Positions 16,073-23,626 of a stretch of DNA of 37,675 nt are shown one piece after another. The stretch covers positions 1-37,675 of the forward strand of contig JAIKYR010000017.1 in assembly GCA_024682995.1 (NCBI GenBank), given 5' to 3'. The position numbers and the translations under genes were made by a program. Source of the stretch: Bacteroidales bacterium (GTDB lineage: Bacteria > Bacteroidota > Bacteroidia > Bacteroidales > WCHB1-69). Each line of letters starts with the position of its first letter. Positions within the stretch are counted from its first letter, which is position 1. The notes below the pieces were generated by a model. That model did no database searches. It saw nothing but the letters and a program-made list of their open reading frames with translations, and had not been told where the DNA came from.

Positions 16073-16101
16073 GCAAAGATAGGGGAAAATCAGATTTACA
16101 A
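16073..16101 (-). promoter_or_regulatory. Orphan minus-strand promoter
   Basis: On the minus strand, TTG (16099-16101), 17 bases, then TATCTTTGC (16073-16081) is as good a promoter as any in the window. No minus-strand gene lies downstream. A transcript would run through the gene-free 15940-16066 stretch and then antisense to the phosphatase pseudogene. Confidence 0.5.
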
Positions 16102-16109
16102 CTCTTCTC

Positions 16110-16140
16110 TTGAACGATTAAAAGAATTATGTATTTTTGC
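16110..16140 (+). promoter_or_regulatory. Promoter of the MNT/HEPN pair
   Basis: TTG (16110-16112), 19 bases, then TATTTTTGC (16132-16140): a full -33/-7 pair, 44 bases before the nucleotidyltransferase start. Confidence 0.7.
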
Positions 16141-16184
16141 AGCTGCAAGTTTATTTCTTGCTGTAATATTTGAAAGGAGGCAAA

Positions 16185-16535
16185 ATGAAGAATCCTATAA
16201 TTAATGATTCCACTGCTACTCAAGACACAATGCTGAACATCCTAAAACGTGATATCCATGCCTTGCTGCCAGCGGGGACGAGTGTACTGCTATTCGGCTC
16301 CAGAGCTCGTGGAAGCCATCGGCTTGACTCCGACTGGGATGTGTTAGTTCTCCTGAATCGCAATGGACGTTCCGATTGGAAGGACTATGATACCATTGGT
16401 TATCCTTTGAACATGATCTTTTGGAAACACAATCAGAATGTGAATACTATTATCCAGACAAGAGAAGAATGGGACCAAAAGCATTTCACCCCTTTCTATA
16501 AAAACGTAATGGAAGACGCAATAGTTTTAATATGA
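16185..16535 (+). CDS. MNT-type minimal nucleotidyltransferase (antitoxin of an MNT/HEPN pair)
   Basis: A 116-residue minimal nucleotidyltransferase. The pol-beta-type active site is visible as GSRARGSHRLDSDWDVLVLL: the GS loop plus the two metal-binding Asp of DxD (DWD). In MNT/HEPN systems this partner inactivates the HEPN RNase by adding nucleotides to it, or protects by binding. The start is set at the ATG at 16185. An AAAGGAGG (16173-16180) sits just before it, a strong Shine-Dalgarno sequence that stands out in this otherwise SD-poor DNA. The stop overlaps the HEPN start as ATGA. The gene is more AT-rich than radA next door, consistent with acquisition by transfer. Confidence 0.85.
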   Translation: MKNPIINDSTATQDTMLNILKRDIHALLPAGTSVLLFGSRARGSHRLDSDWDVLVLLNRNGRSDWKDYDTIGYPLNMIFWKHNQNVNTIIQTREEWDQKHFTPFYKNVMEDAIVLI

Positions 16536-16939
16536 GTTTGAACGACGAAGAAAAAAAAATGGTTATCGCCTATAGATTGGATAAGGCGAACAAAACCTTA
16601 TACGAAGCCCAAAAGGTTATTGAATTAGGTCTTTGGGCAACAGCCGCCAACAGGTTGTACTATGCAGTATATTACGCTGTATCATCTTTATTAATTGCCA
16701 AAGGCTTGAACGCCAAGACCCATGAAGGTATCATTAGAATGTTCAACATGCATTTTATCAACACTGGGAAAATTGACATGGAACTTGGAAGACAATACAA
16801 TAGGCTTTTCACTATGCGAATAACTGGCGATTATGGCGATTGCTTTGATTTGCAGGAAACGGATGTTAAGCCTCTGGTGGAACCTGCGTCGCAACTTATA
16901 ACCAAAGTCATTTCTCTTGTTCATCAAGAAATCCAATAA
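16532..16939 (+). CDS. HEPN-domain protein (UPF0332 type), partner of the MNT nucleotidyltransferase
   Basis: A 135-residue, mostly helical HEPN protein. The diagnostic helix reads NRLYYAVYYAVSSLLIAKG, followed by KTHEGIIRMFNMHFINTG and a C-terminal helix. HEPN toxins are RNases with an R-x4-6-H motif, and relatives often read RAYYAxFH. Here the histidine position is Tyr (RLYYAVYY), so canonical RNase activity is doubtful unless another residue serves. The nearby ITGDYGDCFD matches the usual 'R..(G)DY.D' region of this family. It is translationally linked to the MNT gene by ATGA (16532-16535). An alternative is a non-toxic HEPN accessory protein for a nucleotidyltransferase. Confidence 0.85.
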   Translation: MSLNDEEKKMVIAYRLDKANKTLYEAQKVIELGLWATAANRLYYAVYYAVSSLLIAKGLNAKTHEGIIRMFNMHFINTGKIDMELGRQYNRLFTMRITGDYGDCFDLQETDVKPLVEPASQLITKVISLVHQEIQ

Positions 16940-16949
16940 GGTTATTTTG

Positions 16950-16958
16950 TACCTTTGC
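16950..16958 (+). promoter_or_regulatory. -7 promoter box (TACCTTTGC) of radA
   Basis: A perfect element 10 bases after the HEPN stop and 18 bases before the radA ATG. No -33 TTG lies at the right distance. Confidence 0.6.
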
Positions 16959-16976
16959 GGATTAAAAACGTAACGC

Positions 16977-18350
16977 ATGGCAAAGAGCAAAACCCAATAT
17001 TTCTGCAAGAACTGCGGGGCACAGTCGGCGCAATGGATCGGCCGATGCCCGTCGTGCGGCGAGTGGAACACCTTCGTGGAGGAGGTCGTGCAGCGGGAGG
17101 AGACACCTGCCAAAGGCCGCTCCACCGCCGTGATTGCCAAAAGCACGCCCAAGCTCATCGATGAGGTCTCGTTGCTGCAGCTGCCCCGTATCACCACATC
17201 CTTCGGCGAGTTCGACCGGGTGCTCGGCGGCGGCATCGTGGCCGGCTCCATCATCCTGCTGGGCGGCGAGCCCGGCATCGGCAAGTCCACGCTGCTGCTG
17301 CAGATGGCACTGCATATCCGCAACAGCAAAATCCTGTATGTCTCCGGAGAGGAGAGCGAAGCGCAGCTCAAAATGCGAGCCGCCCGCCTTTCTAACCAGC
17401 CGGCGCCCCACTGCTACGTGCTCACCGAAACCGACACATCACAGATATTCAAGCACATCGAAGAGCTAAAACCTGACATGGTCATTGCCGACTCTATCCA
17501 GACCATGCAGAGTAACCTGTTAGACTCCGCCGCCGGTTCCATCTCCCAGCTCAAGGAGTGCGCCGCCGAATTCCAGCATCTGGCCAAGACCAGCGGCATC
17601 CCTGTCTTCCTGATCGGGCATATCACCAAGGACGGAACGCTGGCGGGTCCCAAGATTCTGGAACACATCGTGGACACGGTGCTGCAATTCGAGGGCGACC
17701 AGCATTATGGTTACCGTATTGTTCGTTGCATCAAGAACCGCTTCGGATCCACCTCCGAGATGGGCATCTTCGAGATGACACAGACTGGCCTCAACGAGAT
17801 CCTCAATCCCTCGGAGATACTGCTTTCGCAGCACGAAGAGGACTACAGCGGCCATGCGGTGGCCTCGATCATGGAGGGCAACCGGCCCATGATGATTGAG
17901 ACACAAGCACTTGTAAGCTCCGCGGTCTATGGTATGCCACAGCGTTCCGCCACCGGCTACGACATCCGCCGCATGAACATGCTGTTGGCGGTGTTGGAAA
18001 AACGATGCCGTTTCAAACTGGGTGCCAAGGACGTGTTCCTCAACATCGCGGGCGGCGTGCGTGTGGATGACCCTGCCATCAACCTGGCCATCGTGGCGGC
18101 CATCCTCTCCTCGGCCACCGACATCGCCATCGACGCCAAGACCTGCTTCGCCGGCGAGATGGGCCTCAGCGGCGAGGTGCGCCCTGTGCCCCGTATCGCC
18201 CAGCGCATCGCCGAGGCCGACAAACTCGGCTTCCGACGGATGTTCATCTCCAAATACAACATGAAAGGCCTCAACCCCAAAGACTTCCAGCTGACAATCA
18301 TCCCAATCGTCAAGGTGGAAGAGATGTTCCGTTTGCTATTCGAAGCCTAA
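16977..18350 (+). CDS. radA: DNA repair protein RadA
   Basis: A 457-residue RadA/Sms, the hexameric helicase-like ATPase that drives branch migration of recombination intermediates with RecA. All parts are visible. A four-cysteine zinc finger (C10, C13, C24, C27) is followed by a RecA-like core with Walker A GGEPGIGKST, YVSGEES, a Walker B-like MVIADSIQT, and the RadA-specific KNRFGSTSE motif. The C-terminal Lon-protease-like domain (GYDIRRMNMLLAVLEKR, GGVRVDDPAINLA) follows. Length is normal. The gene is GC-rich and typical of the local chromosome, unlike the preceding MNT/HEPN pair. An RseC-like gene follows 16 bases later. Confidence 0.97.
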   Translation: MAKSKTQYFCKNCGAQSAQWIGRCPSCGEWNTFVEEVVQREETPAKGRSTAVIAKSTPKLIDEVSLLQLPRITTSFGEFDRVLGGGIVAGSIILLGGEPGIGKSTLLLQMALHIRNSKILYVSGEESEAQLKMRAARLSNQPAPHCYVLTETDTSQIFKHIEELKPDMVIADSIQTMQSNLLDSAAGSISQLKECAAEFQHLAKTSGIPVFLIGHITKDGTLAGPKILEHIVDTVLQFEGDQHYGYRIVRCIKNRFGSTSEMGIFEMTQTGLNEILNPSEILLSQHEEDYSGHAVASIMEGNRPMMIETQALVSSAVYGMPQRSATGYDIRRMNMLLAVLEKRCRFKLGAKDVFLNIAGGVRVDDPAINLAIVAAILSSATDIAIDAKTCFAGEMGLSGEVRPVPRIAQRIAEADKLGFRRMFISKYNMKGLNPKDFQLTIIPIVKVEEMFRLLFEA

Positions 18351-18366
18351 TTCAAATCCGAATCCC

Positions 18367-18792
18367 ATGACAGAAGAAAACACTATTTGCAAAGAAGGCA
18401 TCGTACGTGCTGTGCACGGCGAAAATATAGATATCGAGATCACCGTCAGCTCGGCATGCAGCGAGTGTCACGCCAAAAGCATCTGCATTCCCTCCGAACA
18501 ACGACAGGAGTTTGTCACCGCTCGGGCCCTGTACGGGGAATCCTTCGAGATTGGCGAGCGCGTACACCTCGTCCTGAAACAGCGCGCGGGCTGGAAAGCC
18601 ATCCTGATTGCCTACCTCATCCCATTCCTCGTCCTGATAGCGGCCCTGTTCGGCTCCTACGCCATCTTCCGCAATGAGCTGGCCAGCGTCATCGCCAGTC
18701 TTGTCTTCCTGGTGGCTTACTATTTTATATTAAAGCATTTCCGACACAAAATCGACAAGCAGTTCACCTTCTTTGTAACGAAACTGTCATAA
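18367..18792 (+). CDS. RseC/MucC-like membrane protein
   Basis: A 141-residue member of the RseC/MucC family (SoxR-reducing system / sigma-E positive regulator). The N-terminal domain carries a cysteine cluster, ACSECHAKSIC, that probably binds metal or an Fe-S cluster. Two membrane helices follow (roughly residues 79-98, AILIAYLIPFLVLIAALFGS, and 104-120, ELASVIASLVFLVAYYF). In other Bacteroidota this gene commonly precedes the rnf electron-transport operon. Here no rnf gene follows and it sits 16 bases after radA. Its 3' end overlaps the convergent endonuclease-family gene by 29 bases, so both 3' ends share sequence and could form antisense transcripts. Confidence 0.85.
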   Translation: MTEENTICKEGIVRAVHGENIDIEITVSSACSECHAKSICIPSEQRQEFVTARALYGESFEIGERVHLVLKQRAGWKAILIAYLIPFLVLIAALFGSYAIFRNELASVIASLVFLVAYYFILKHFRHKIDKQFTFFVTKLS

Positions 18793-19798
18793 ACACCGGC
18801 AGATGGTCGGAGAAGCCGCCCACGTAACGCGGGCCGAGAAAGGTGCGGAAATTCTTCACCCCGCCATATTTTTCATCTGGCACTAACAGGAAATCATCCT
18901 GGAGGATATAGGCCTTTTGTCCCACGATGCTCATTCCATTCAGCCCGAGCAGCAACGTCCGGGAGACCACCATTTGGTCAAGGCACCCCCAGAAGTCCTC
19001 GTGCTTGTGCGAGCCTGCATTCGGTTCTTTTTCAAAGGCATACATCAAATTGAAAAGCGTATCCCACTTATTGTCGGGCGAATACCTGCGGGCGCGCAGA
19101 TGCTGTTCCATACTCTCATCGGTGGGATAGTCGTTAAAATCCCCCATCAGGAGAATATGAGCCTGCGGGACGTTTGCCAGCAGGGAATCCACGCACGCGC
19201 GTGCCACGTCGGCACAGGCATTGCGCTTGGGCACGGTGGCGGCATAGCCTCCGTAGCGCGATGTCCAGTGGTTAACGATGACGTGCAAAGAATCGCCACC
19301 GGGAAAGCGCAGGCACACATACAGCAGGTCGCGGGTACGTGCCAGCGTGTCAAAAGGGAAGCGTACCGGCAGTTTTTGCTCCCGCAGCACGCTCACAAGG
19401 CTGTCGCGGTAGAGCAGCGCCACATCCACGCCACGGCGGTCGGGCGAGTCGTGATGCACATAACGGTAACCGAACTTCCGCAACGGCGAACGGTAGCACA
19501 AATCCTTGAGTACCTGCTCACATTCGATTTCGGCCAGCCCCACCACAGCCGGAGGATGCCCCCGTCCCATGGCGATCAGGACTTTCGCCACATTGCTTAT
19601 TTTACGATAATATTTTGCATAGCTCCAATGATACGAACCCGTTGGCGTGAAAGCCTCGTCCGCCGTCAGGGAATCATCGGATGGGTGGAACAGATTCTCC
19701 ACATTGTAGAAAGCCACCCTGTAAAGGGAATCCGTCTGCCCCGTCAGGAACATCTCCCACATCCCCAAACACAAACCCAACATAAACCACTTCTTCAT
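18764..19798 (-). CDS. Exported endonuclease/exonuclease/phosphatase-family protein
   Basis: A 344-residue DNase I-fold hydrolase. The start at 19798 gives a signal peptide (MKKWFMLGLCLGMWEMFLTGQ); a longer in-frame extension without that property is less likely. Family motifs in order are AFYNVENLFH (Asn), VVGLAEIE (metal-binding Glu), RRGVDVALLY, VNHWTSR (His), LLMGDFNDYP (Asp/Asn pair) and the terminal SDHLPVF (Asp-His). All catalytic residues appear intact. Exported Bacteroidota members may digest extracellular DNA or act on phosphoesters; sequence does not decide. The 3' end overlaps the RseC-like gene. Confidence 0.88.
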   Translation of the reverse strand: MKKWFMLGLCLGMWEMFLTGQTDSLYRVAFYNVENLFHPSDDSLTADEAFTPTGSYHWSYAKYYRKISNVAKVLIAMGRGHPPAVVGLAEIECEQVLKDLCYRSPLRKFGYRYVHHDSPDRRGVDVALLYRDSLVSVLREQKLPVRFPFDTLARTRDLLYVCLRFPGGDSLHVIVNHWTSRYGGYAATVPKRNACADVARACVDSLLANVPQAHILLMGDFNDYPTDESMEQHLRARRYSPDNKWDTLFNLMYAFEKEPNAGSHKHEDFWGCLDQMVVSRTLLLGLNGMSIVGQKAYILQDDFLLVPDEKYGGVKNFRTFLGPRYVGGFSDHLPVFMTVSLQRR

Positions 19799-19819
19799 CA
19801 CATTCCTTTTTTCAGGGGA

Positions 19820-19851
19820 CAAAGATACAACAAAGCACTATGGTTTGTCAA
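19820..19851 (-). promoter_or_regulatory. Promoter of the endonuclease-family gene
   Basis: Minus strand: TTG (19849-19851), 21 bases, then TATCTTTG (19820-19827), 21 bases before the start codon. The remaining gap to 20018 is AT-rich and carries a plus-strand TATCTTTAC at 19969-19977, probably the -7 box of the next gene. Confidence 0.55.
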
Positions 19852-20018
19852 GACCAGAAGAATATTTTTAGGAAAATTTAACAAATATTCGTTAGTTCTT
19901 ATTTGTTTTGACAAAAGAAAAATTTTATGGTTTTGTTTTGAGGATGCTTTCGTATTGTCCTTTTTCCTATCTTTACCGCCCGAAAAAGAAATTCCAACCC
20001 CCAAACACACTCCCAATT

Positions 20019-22046
20019 ATGAAACACAATCTTTCCCTTTACCAATGGCTTCTAGCATTTCTCATTGCCAATTTCTCATTCCTGACTGCGTACCCGCAGG
20101 GTGAGTGGAAGTGGGCGCACAGCTGGACCGGCAGCGGCGGCTCATACACTCAGATTTTCAACCAAATAACCAATACAGCGTTTGACGAGGAGGGCAATAT
20201 ATACGTGTATGGCTCCATGGGCGGCAACCCCGAGATGGACGGGCAACACTTTCTCACTGATGTCCCTTCGGAGGTTTCGAACGGGGCCATCCCCACCATC
20301 TTGCTGGCCAAATTTGACACGTTGGGCAACATGCTCTGGTACAAGATAGTGAAGTGCAACCATAACTCGAATCCCGTATCCACCCCGCTTTGGATGGAAG
20401 TGCGGAACCGGAAGGTTTGTATTGCAGGAACATCCGCTTTTTGGGGTTCTATTTCGTATACCTCCTGGCTGTATTACATGGACACTCTGGTACGGAAATC
20501 GCAGCTTGATAGCATACCGGAGGCCGAGCAGAAACCTCCATATAAAATTGGCAGCCGTTGGACCTTTTTCGCGCAATTTGACTTGGATGGGAACCTGCTG
20601 GAGGACCATTTTGTGGAGGCATATTCAAGACAGAGGCAGATTAGCGGATCTCGTATTCAGGAGGCTTTATGTATTCATGAGATTGCGCCAGTTCATGTGG
20701 ACAGCCACGGCAACACCTACGTTTATACATTTATAGAATATGGCGGAAGCGAGGATGCCCCCTATACAATAGTGGTGGATGGGGATACGAACAAAACATA
20801 CGACATATACCTGCCTGGAACGGTGCAGCAAGGGTCGCCATTAAACTACCTGTTCAATGCAATGGTGTACAAATTCTCTCCGAATTGGGAACTGGTTTAT
20901 GCAAAGCGTGTTGTGGACAAGACGGACGGTATTGTCGCATCCTGGGAGTATTTGGGAGACAGTATCAATCCGTATTACTATATATATTTGAAGGGGCTTT
21001 CCATTGACGAGGAGGATAATATGTATTTGTCTGGATATCTAACACTTCCCATGTATGATTATGAGACAGGCGGGCATCTGCACCAGTACCCCATCCACAT
21101 CTGGTGGGACAGCACCCACTGCGCCACCATACAGGATATGAGTGGGGCATACCGTACGAACTTCATTATAAAATATGACACAAACGGTCGTGTGCGGTGG
21201 TGCAACCAGATATATACAAAGGGGAACTCTGTAGAAACACCCTATGCGAGGGCCGAGTGGCGGAGAAACTGTATCAACGATGACTATATATATATAATTG
21301 GAGATGCTGCCTATACTCCAAACAGTTATGCGAACATCTATTTTGATACTGAAAACGACAGTTTACGTCGATTTGTTCCTTGCGATTCTGGAATAGGTTT
21401 TTTCGTAAGGTATGACAAAAGAACTGGCCGTTATGTTTCTCATGGGATTGTACCTGCGGAAAACGTGTTGACTTGTTTGACTCCTGCCGTTATTCAAAAT
21501 CGGGTTTTCATGCTTGCCTCATTTAATTACGAGAGCACTTGTATGTTCTCCGAATTGCGCAACGATGGTTATGTAATCAGAGTAGATACAATCAATACGT
21601 CTCAGCCAAAAATGCGAAAATCACAGGGGGTGATTGCAAATTCGGATGGGTCCCTGCTGTTGTCGCTGACATCGTTTTCACCGGTGACGTTTAGCGATAA
21701 TGTTGTGGCCAATTGCAATCCGGGGTCGGATAACGCCGTGTTTGCGTTGTACAAGAATCCGGAATGGGCGAAACCCTTTGTGGGGATTGCCGGTTATGGG
21801 GAGAAAGCATTGGATCTGAGGCTGTGGCCGAACCCCGCAAACGGTATCATCTATGTGGAGGGCGGGCGGCCGCCCATGGACTACATCACCGTCACCGACC
21901 TGAACGGACGGACGCTTAAGAGAGAAACTGTCCGAAGCAGTTCTGCAACAATAGACATTTCGCGGCTGCCTGCCGGAACCTATATTCTGGAGGCGGTCAG
22001 CAATGGGGAGGTGTCGGTTGAGAAGTTTGTCAAAGCAAACGATTAA
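20019..22046 (+). CDS. Secreted T9SS type A cargo protein with repeated beta-strand (SBBP-like) body
   Basis: A 675-residue surface or secreted protein. I start it at the ATG at 20019, which gives the signal peptide MKHNLSLYQWLLAFLIANFSFLTAYPQ; the upstream in-frame extension from 19908 lacks that character. The body contains recurring units such as AFDEEGNIYVYGSMGG, AKFDTLGNMLWYKIV, VDSHGNTYVYTF, SIDEEDNMYLSGYL and IIKYDTNGRVRWCNQI. This alternating 'D..GN.Y..G' and 'D..G...W' pattern is typical of SBBP-like beta-propeller blades. The last ~75 residues are a T9SS type A sorting domain (LWPNPANGIIYVEGG, VTDLNGRTLKRE, SRLPAGTYILEAV, VSVEKFVK). No catalytic motif is seen, so it is likely a structural or adhesive protein. 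The PKD protein begins 5 bases after its stop. Confidence 0.85.
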   Translation: MKHNLSLYQWLLAFLIANFSFLTAYPQGEWKWAHSWTGSGGSYTQIFNQITNTAFDEEGNIYVYGSMGGNPEMDGQHFLTDVPSEVSNGAIPTILLAKFDTLGNMLWYKIVKCNHNSNPVSTPLWMEVRNRKVCIAGTSAFWGSISYTSWLYYMDTLVRKSQLDSIPEAEQKPPYKIGSRWTFFAQFDLDGNLLEDHFVEAYSRQRQISGSRIQEALCIHEIAPVHVDSHGNTYVYTFIEYGGSEDAPYTIVVDGDTNKTYDIYLPGTVQQGSPLNYLFNAMVYKFSPNWELVYAKRVVDKTDGIVASWEYLGDSINPYYYIYLKGLSIDEEDNMYLSGYLTLPMYDYETGGHLHQYPIHIWWDSTHCATIQDMSGAYRTNFIIKYDTNGRVRWCNQIYTKGNSVETPYARAEWRRNCINDDYIYIIGDAAYTPNSYANIYFDTENDSLRRFVPCDSGIGFFVRYDKRTGRYVSHGIVPAENVLTCLTPAVIQNRVFMLASFNYESTCMFSELRNDGYVIRVDTINTSQPKMRKSQGVIANSDGSLLLSLTSFSPVTFSDNVVANCNPGSDNAVFALYKNPEWAKPFVGIAGYGEKALDLRLWPNPANGIIYVEGGRPPMDYITVTDLNGRTLKRETVRSSSATIDISRLPAGTYILEAVSNGEVSVEKFVKAND

Positions 22047-22051
22047 TTTCC

Positions 22052-23500
22052 ATGAAGACACGTGAAATTTTGTTTTTTCTTGTGTTATGGGTATTGCTGG
22101 TGACAACATTATGCGCCCAGCCAACCGATCGTGTTTCCAGGCAATGCAAAACAGTACCTCCTCCGACGTTTGTCAGGGGTTCTACGGAGGTATGCTTCGG
22201 CAACAGTATTCTGCTCGAAGCCACTCCAACCAACGAACGCTACTATCTGAGTTGGGAACCGCTTGACACAAACAGTACCTTCCCTGCATTTGCCGAAGGC
22301 AACAGGGTGACGTTCAGCTACGATTACAAGGCTATAAACGGAATTGCCGTGCGTCAGATTGACAAGGTGACAGGCTGCCGCTCCGAGGCCTATATCCATC
22401 CGGTGGATACTTTTTCTCTCTCCAATGGCGACATCCCCTGCATGATGACCGTTTACGAGGGCGACCGCTTCCGTCTGGAATTGCCGGACCAGTCCAAACA
22501 TGTGGTTTATGAGTGGATTACCAGCGACAGAGCCGCCTCCATCGTGGGCGACAATTTCGTTCCATCGGTGGAGGTGTCGGTAAACTATCTGAATAACGGA
22601 AGTGAATCCCGTTATCCGCATCGCACGTATGTCACGCTAAAGAGAAAATGTAGTAATGGTGCGGAATACAGACATAGTGTGATTCTTTCCATCGAAAAAG
22701 CAGCGGTTGCGCATGAAGTGCCATCGGTAGTCTCCTCGGATGCACATCCTGCTCCCGTCATAGACACCATCATCGCACCCACCCGCATGTGTGAAGAGCG
22801 TCCGGCAATGTTTCAGGCAGTGGCATCGGGCGAGAATCTTCGCTATCGCTGGGATTTTGGGGATGGCACATTCAATTATGGAAATCCCGTCTATCACTCT
22901 TACAACGTACGTTCGATGACGCATATTACCGTGACGCTGACGGTGACTGACACTTTCGGCCGAACCGACACTGGACAAACTTACCTGGTAGTAAGGGAAA
23001 ACAAGATGGATGACGGTTTTTTACACACTATGTATGCGGAAACCTCTTGTTCAGAGAGCGGTCGGGTTCTCGGATTCTCACCCCCATTAACTGTAAATGA
23101 CTATTATTGGAAGCCCTTGGATACGGTGACCGTAGGCAACATGTTGACGGTCAGGCAAACAGGAAACTACATTGTGGATGTCCGCGAACGGTACGGCAAC
23201 TGCCGCACAAACTCGATTATCAATGTGGCCTTCCGAAACGTGCCAGTAGCCGAAATCGTGGGCGATACGTTATGCAAAATGGGGAGAAAAGTGCGACTTG
23301 CTGGCAACACGGGAACCCGCAACACATACCTTTGGAGTATCATGGGCCCTGAGAAGTTTTCCTTTACCAGTCCAAATATCGTCTTCAAGCCTCGCAAGAC
23401 GGGCATATATCGGGTTCACCTCATGGTTATAAGTCCTGACGGGTGTGCGGCGGAAAAGGAAGCACGGCTTGCTGTTCGCAGGCAGGGGCGCCAAAAATAG
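22052..23500 (+). CDS. Exported PKD-domain protein, lacking a sorting tail
   Basis: A 482-residue exported protein. The signal peptide is MKTREILFFLVLWVLLVTTLCAQ. The body is a string of Ig-like beta domains. A PKD domain is recognisable around residues 235-315 (YRWDFGDGTFNYGNPVYHSYN, then ITVTLTVTDTFGRTD), and another Ig-like repeat ends near SFTSPNIVFKPRKTGIYRVHLMV. It stops at RLAVRRQGRQK without any T9SS tail. Downstream, in the same frame but beyond two stop codons, lies a relic of such a tail (23519-23611). The protein may therefore have lost its surface-anchoring signal. It is probably cotranscribed with the upstream T9SS cargo gene (5-base gap). Function is unknown, probably adhesive or structural. 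Confidence 0.82.
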   Translation: MKTREILFFLVLWVLLVTTLCAQPTDRVSRQCKTVPPPTFVRGSTEVCFGNSILLEATPTNERYYLSWEPLDTNSTFPAFAEGNRVTFSYDYKAINGIAVRQIDKVTGCRSEAYIHPVDTFSLSNGDIPCMMTVYEGDRFRLELPDQSKHVVYEWITSDRAASIVGDNFVPSVEVSVNYLNNGSESRYPHRTYVTLKRKCSNGAEYRHSVILSIEKAAVAHEVPSVVSSDAHPAPVIDTIIAPTRMCEERPAMFQAVASGENLRYRWDFGDGTFNYGNPVYHSYNVRSMTHITVTLTVTDTFGRTDTGQTYLVVRENKMDDGFLHTMYAETSCSESGRVLGFSPPLTVNDYYWKPLDTVTVGNMLTVRQTGNYIVDVRERYGNCRTNSIINVAFRNVPVAEIVGDTLCKMGRKVRLAGNTGTRNTYLWSIMGPEKFSFTSPNIVFKPRKTGIYRVHLMVISPDGCAAEKEARLAVRRQGRQK

Positions 23501-23518
23501 AATCTTGACAGCATCTGA

Positions 23519-23611
23519 AATATTCTCAGTCGCCTCGCCAAGGCGAGCTATATCGTCCGCGTGATGACCAACGACAGGAAAGTGTATTATTTGAAGTTGG
23601 TGAGGCAGTAG
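23519..23611 (+). pseudogene. Relic of a T9SS type A sorting-domain C-terminus
   Basis: Thirty codons ending in TAG read NILSRLAKASYIVRVMTND then RKVYYLKLVRQ, the classic last third of a T9SS type A tail (L..G.YIV.V......KLV.Q). They lie in the same frame as the preceding PKD gene but behind a TAG (23498-23500) and a TGA (23516-23518), with no start codon. The remnant suggests a deletion or nonsense decay at the 3' end of a larger secreted-protein gene. Confidence 0.65.
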
Positions 23612-23626
23612 GTAATCCCTTTCAAA

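Noticed and set aside
16032-16223. 63-codon minus-strand ORF
   Set aside because: It runs across two promoters and the start of the MNT gene. The composition is what AT-rich noncoding DNA gives.
19908-20018. In-frame N-terminal extension of the T9SS cargo protein
   Set aside because: It crosses a probable -7 box and would bury the signal peptide that starts at 20019.
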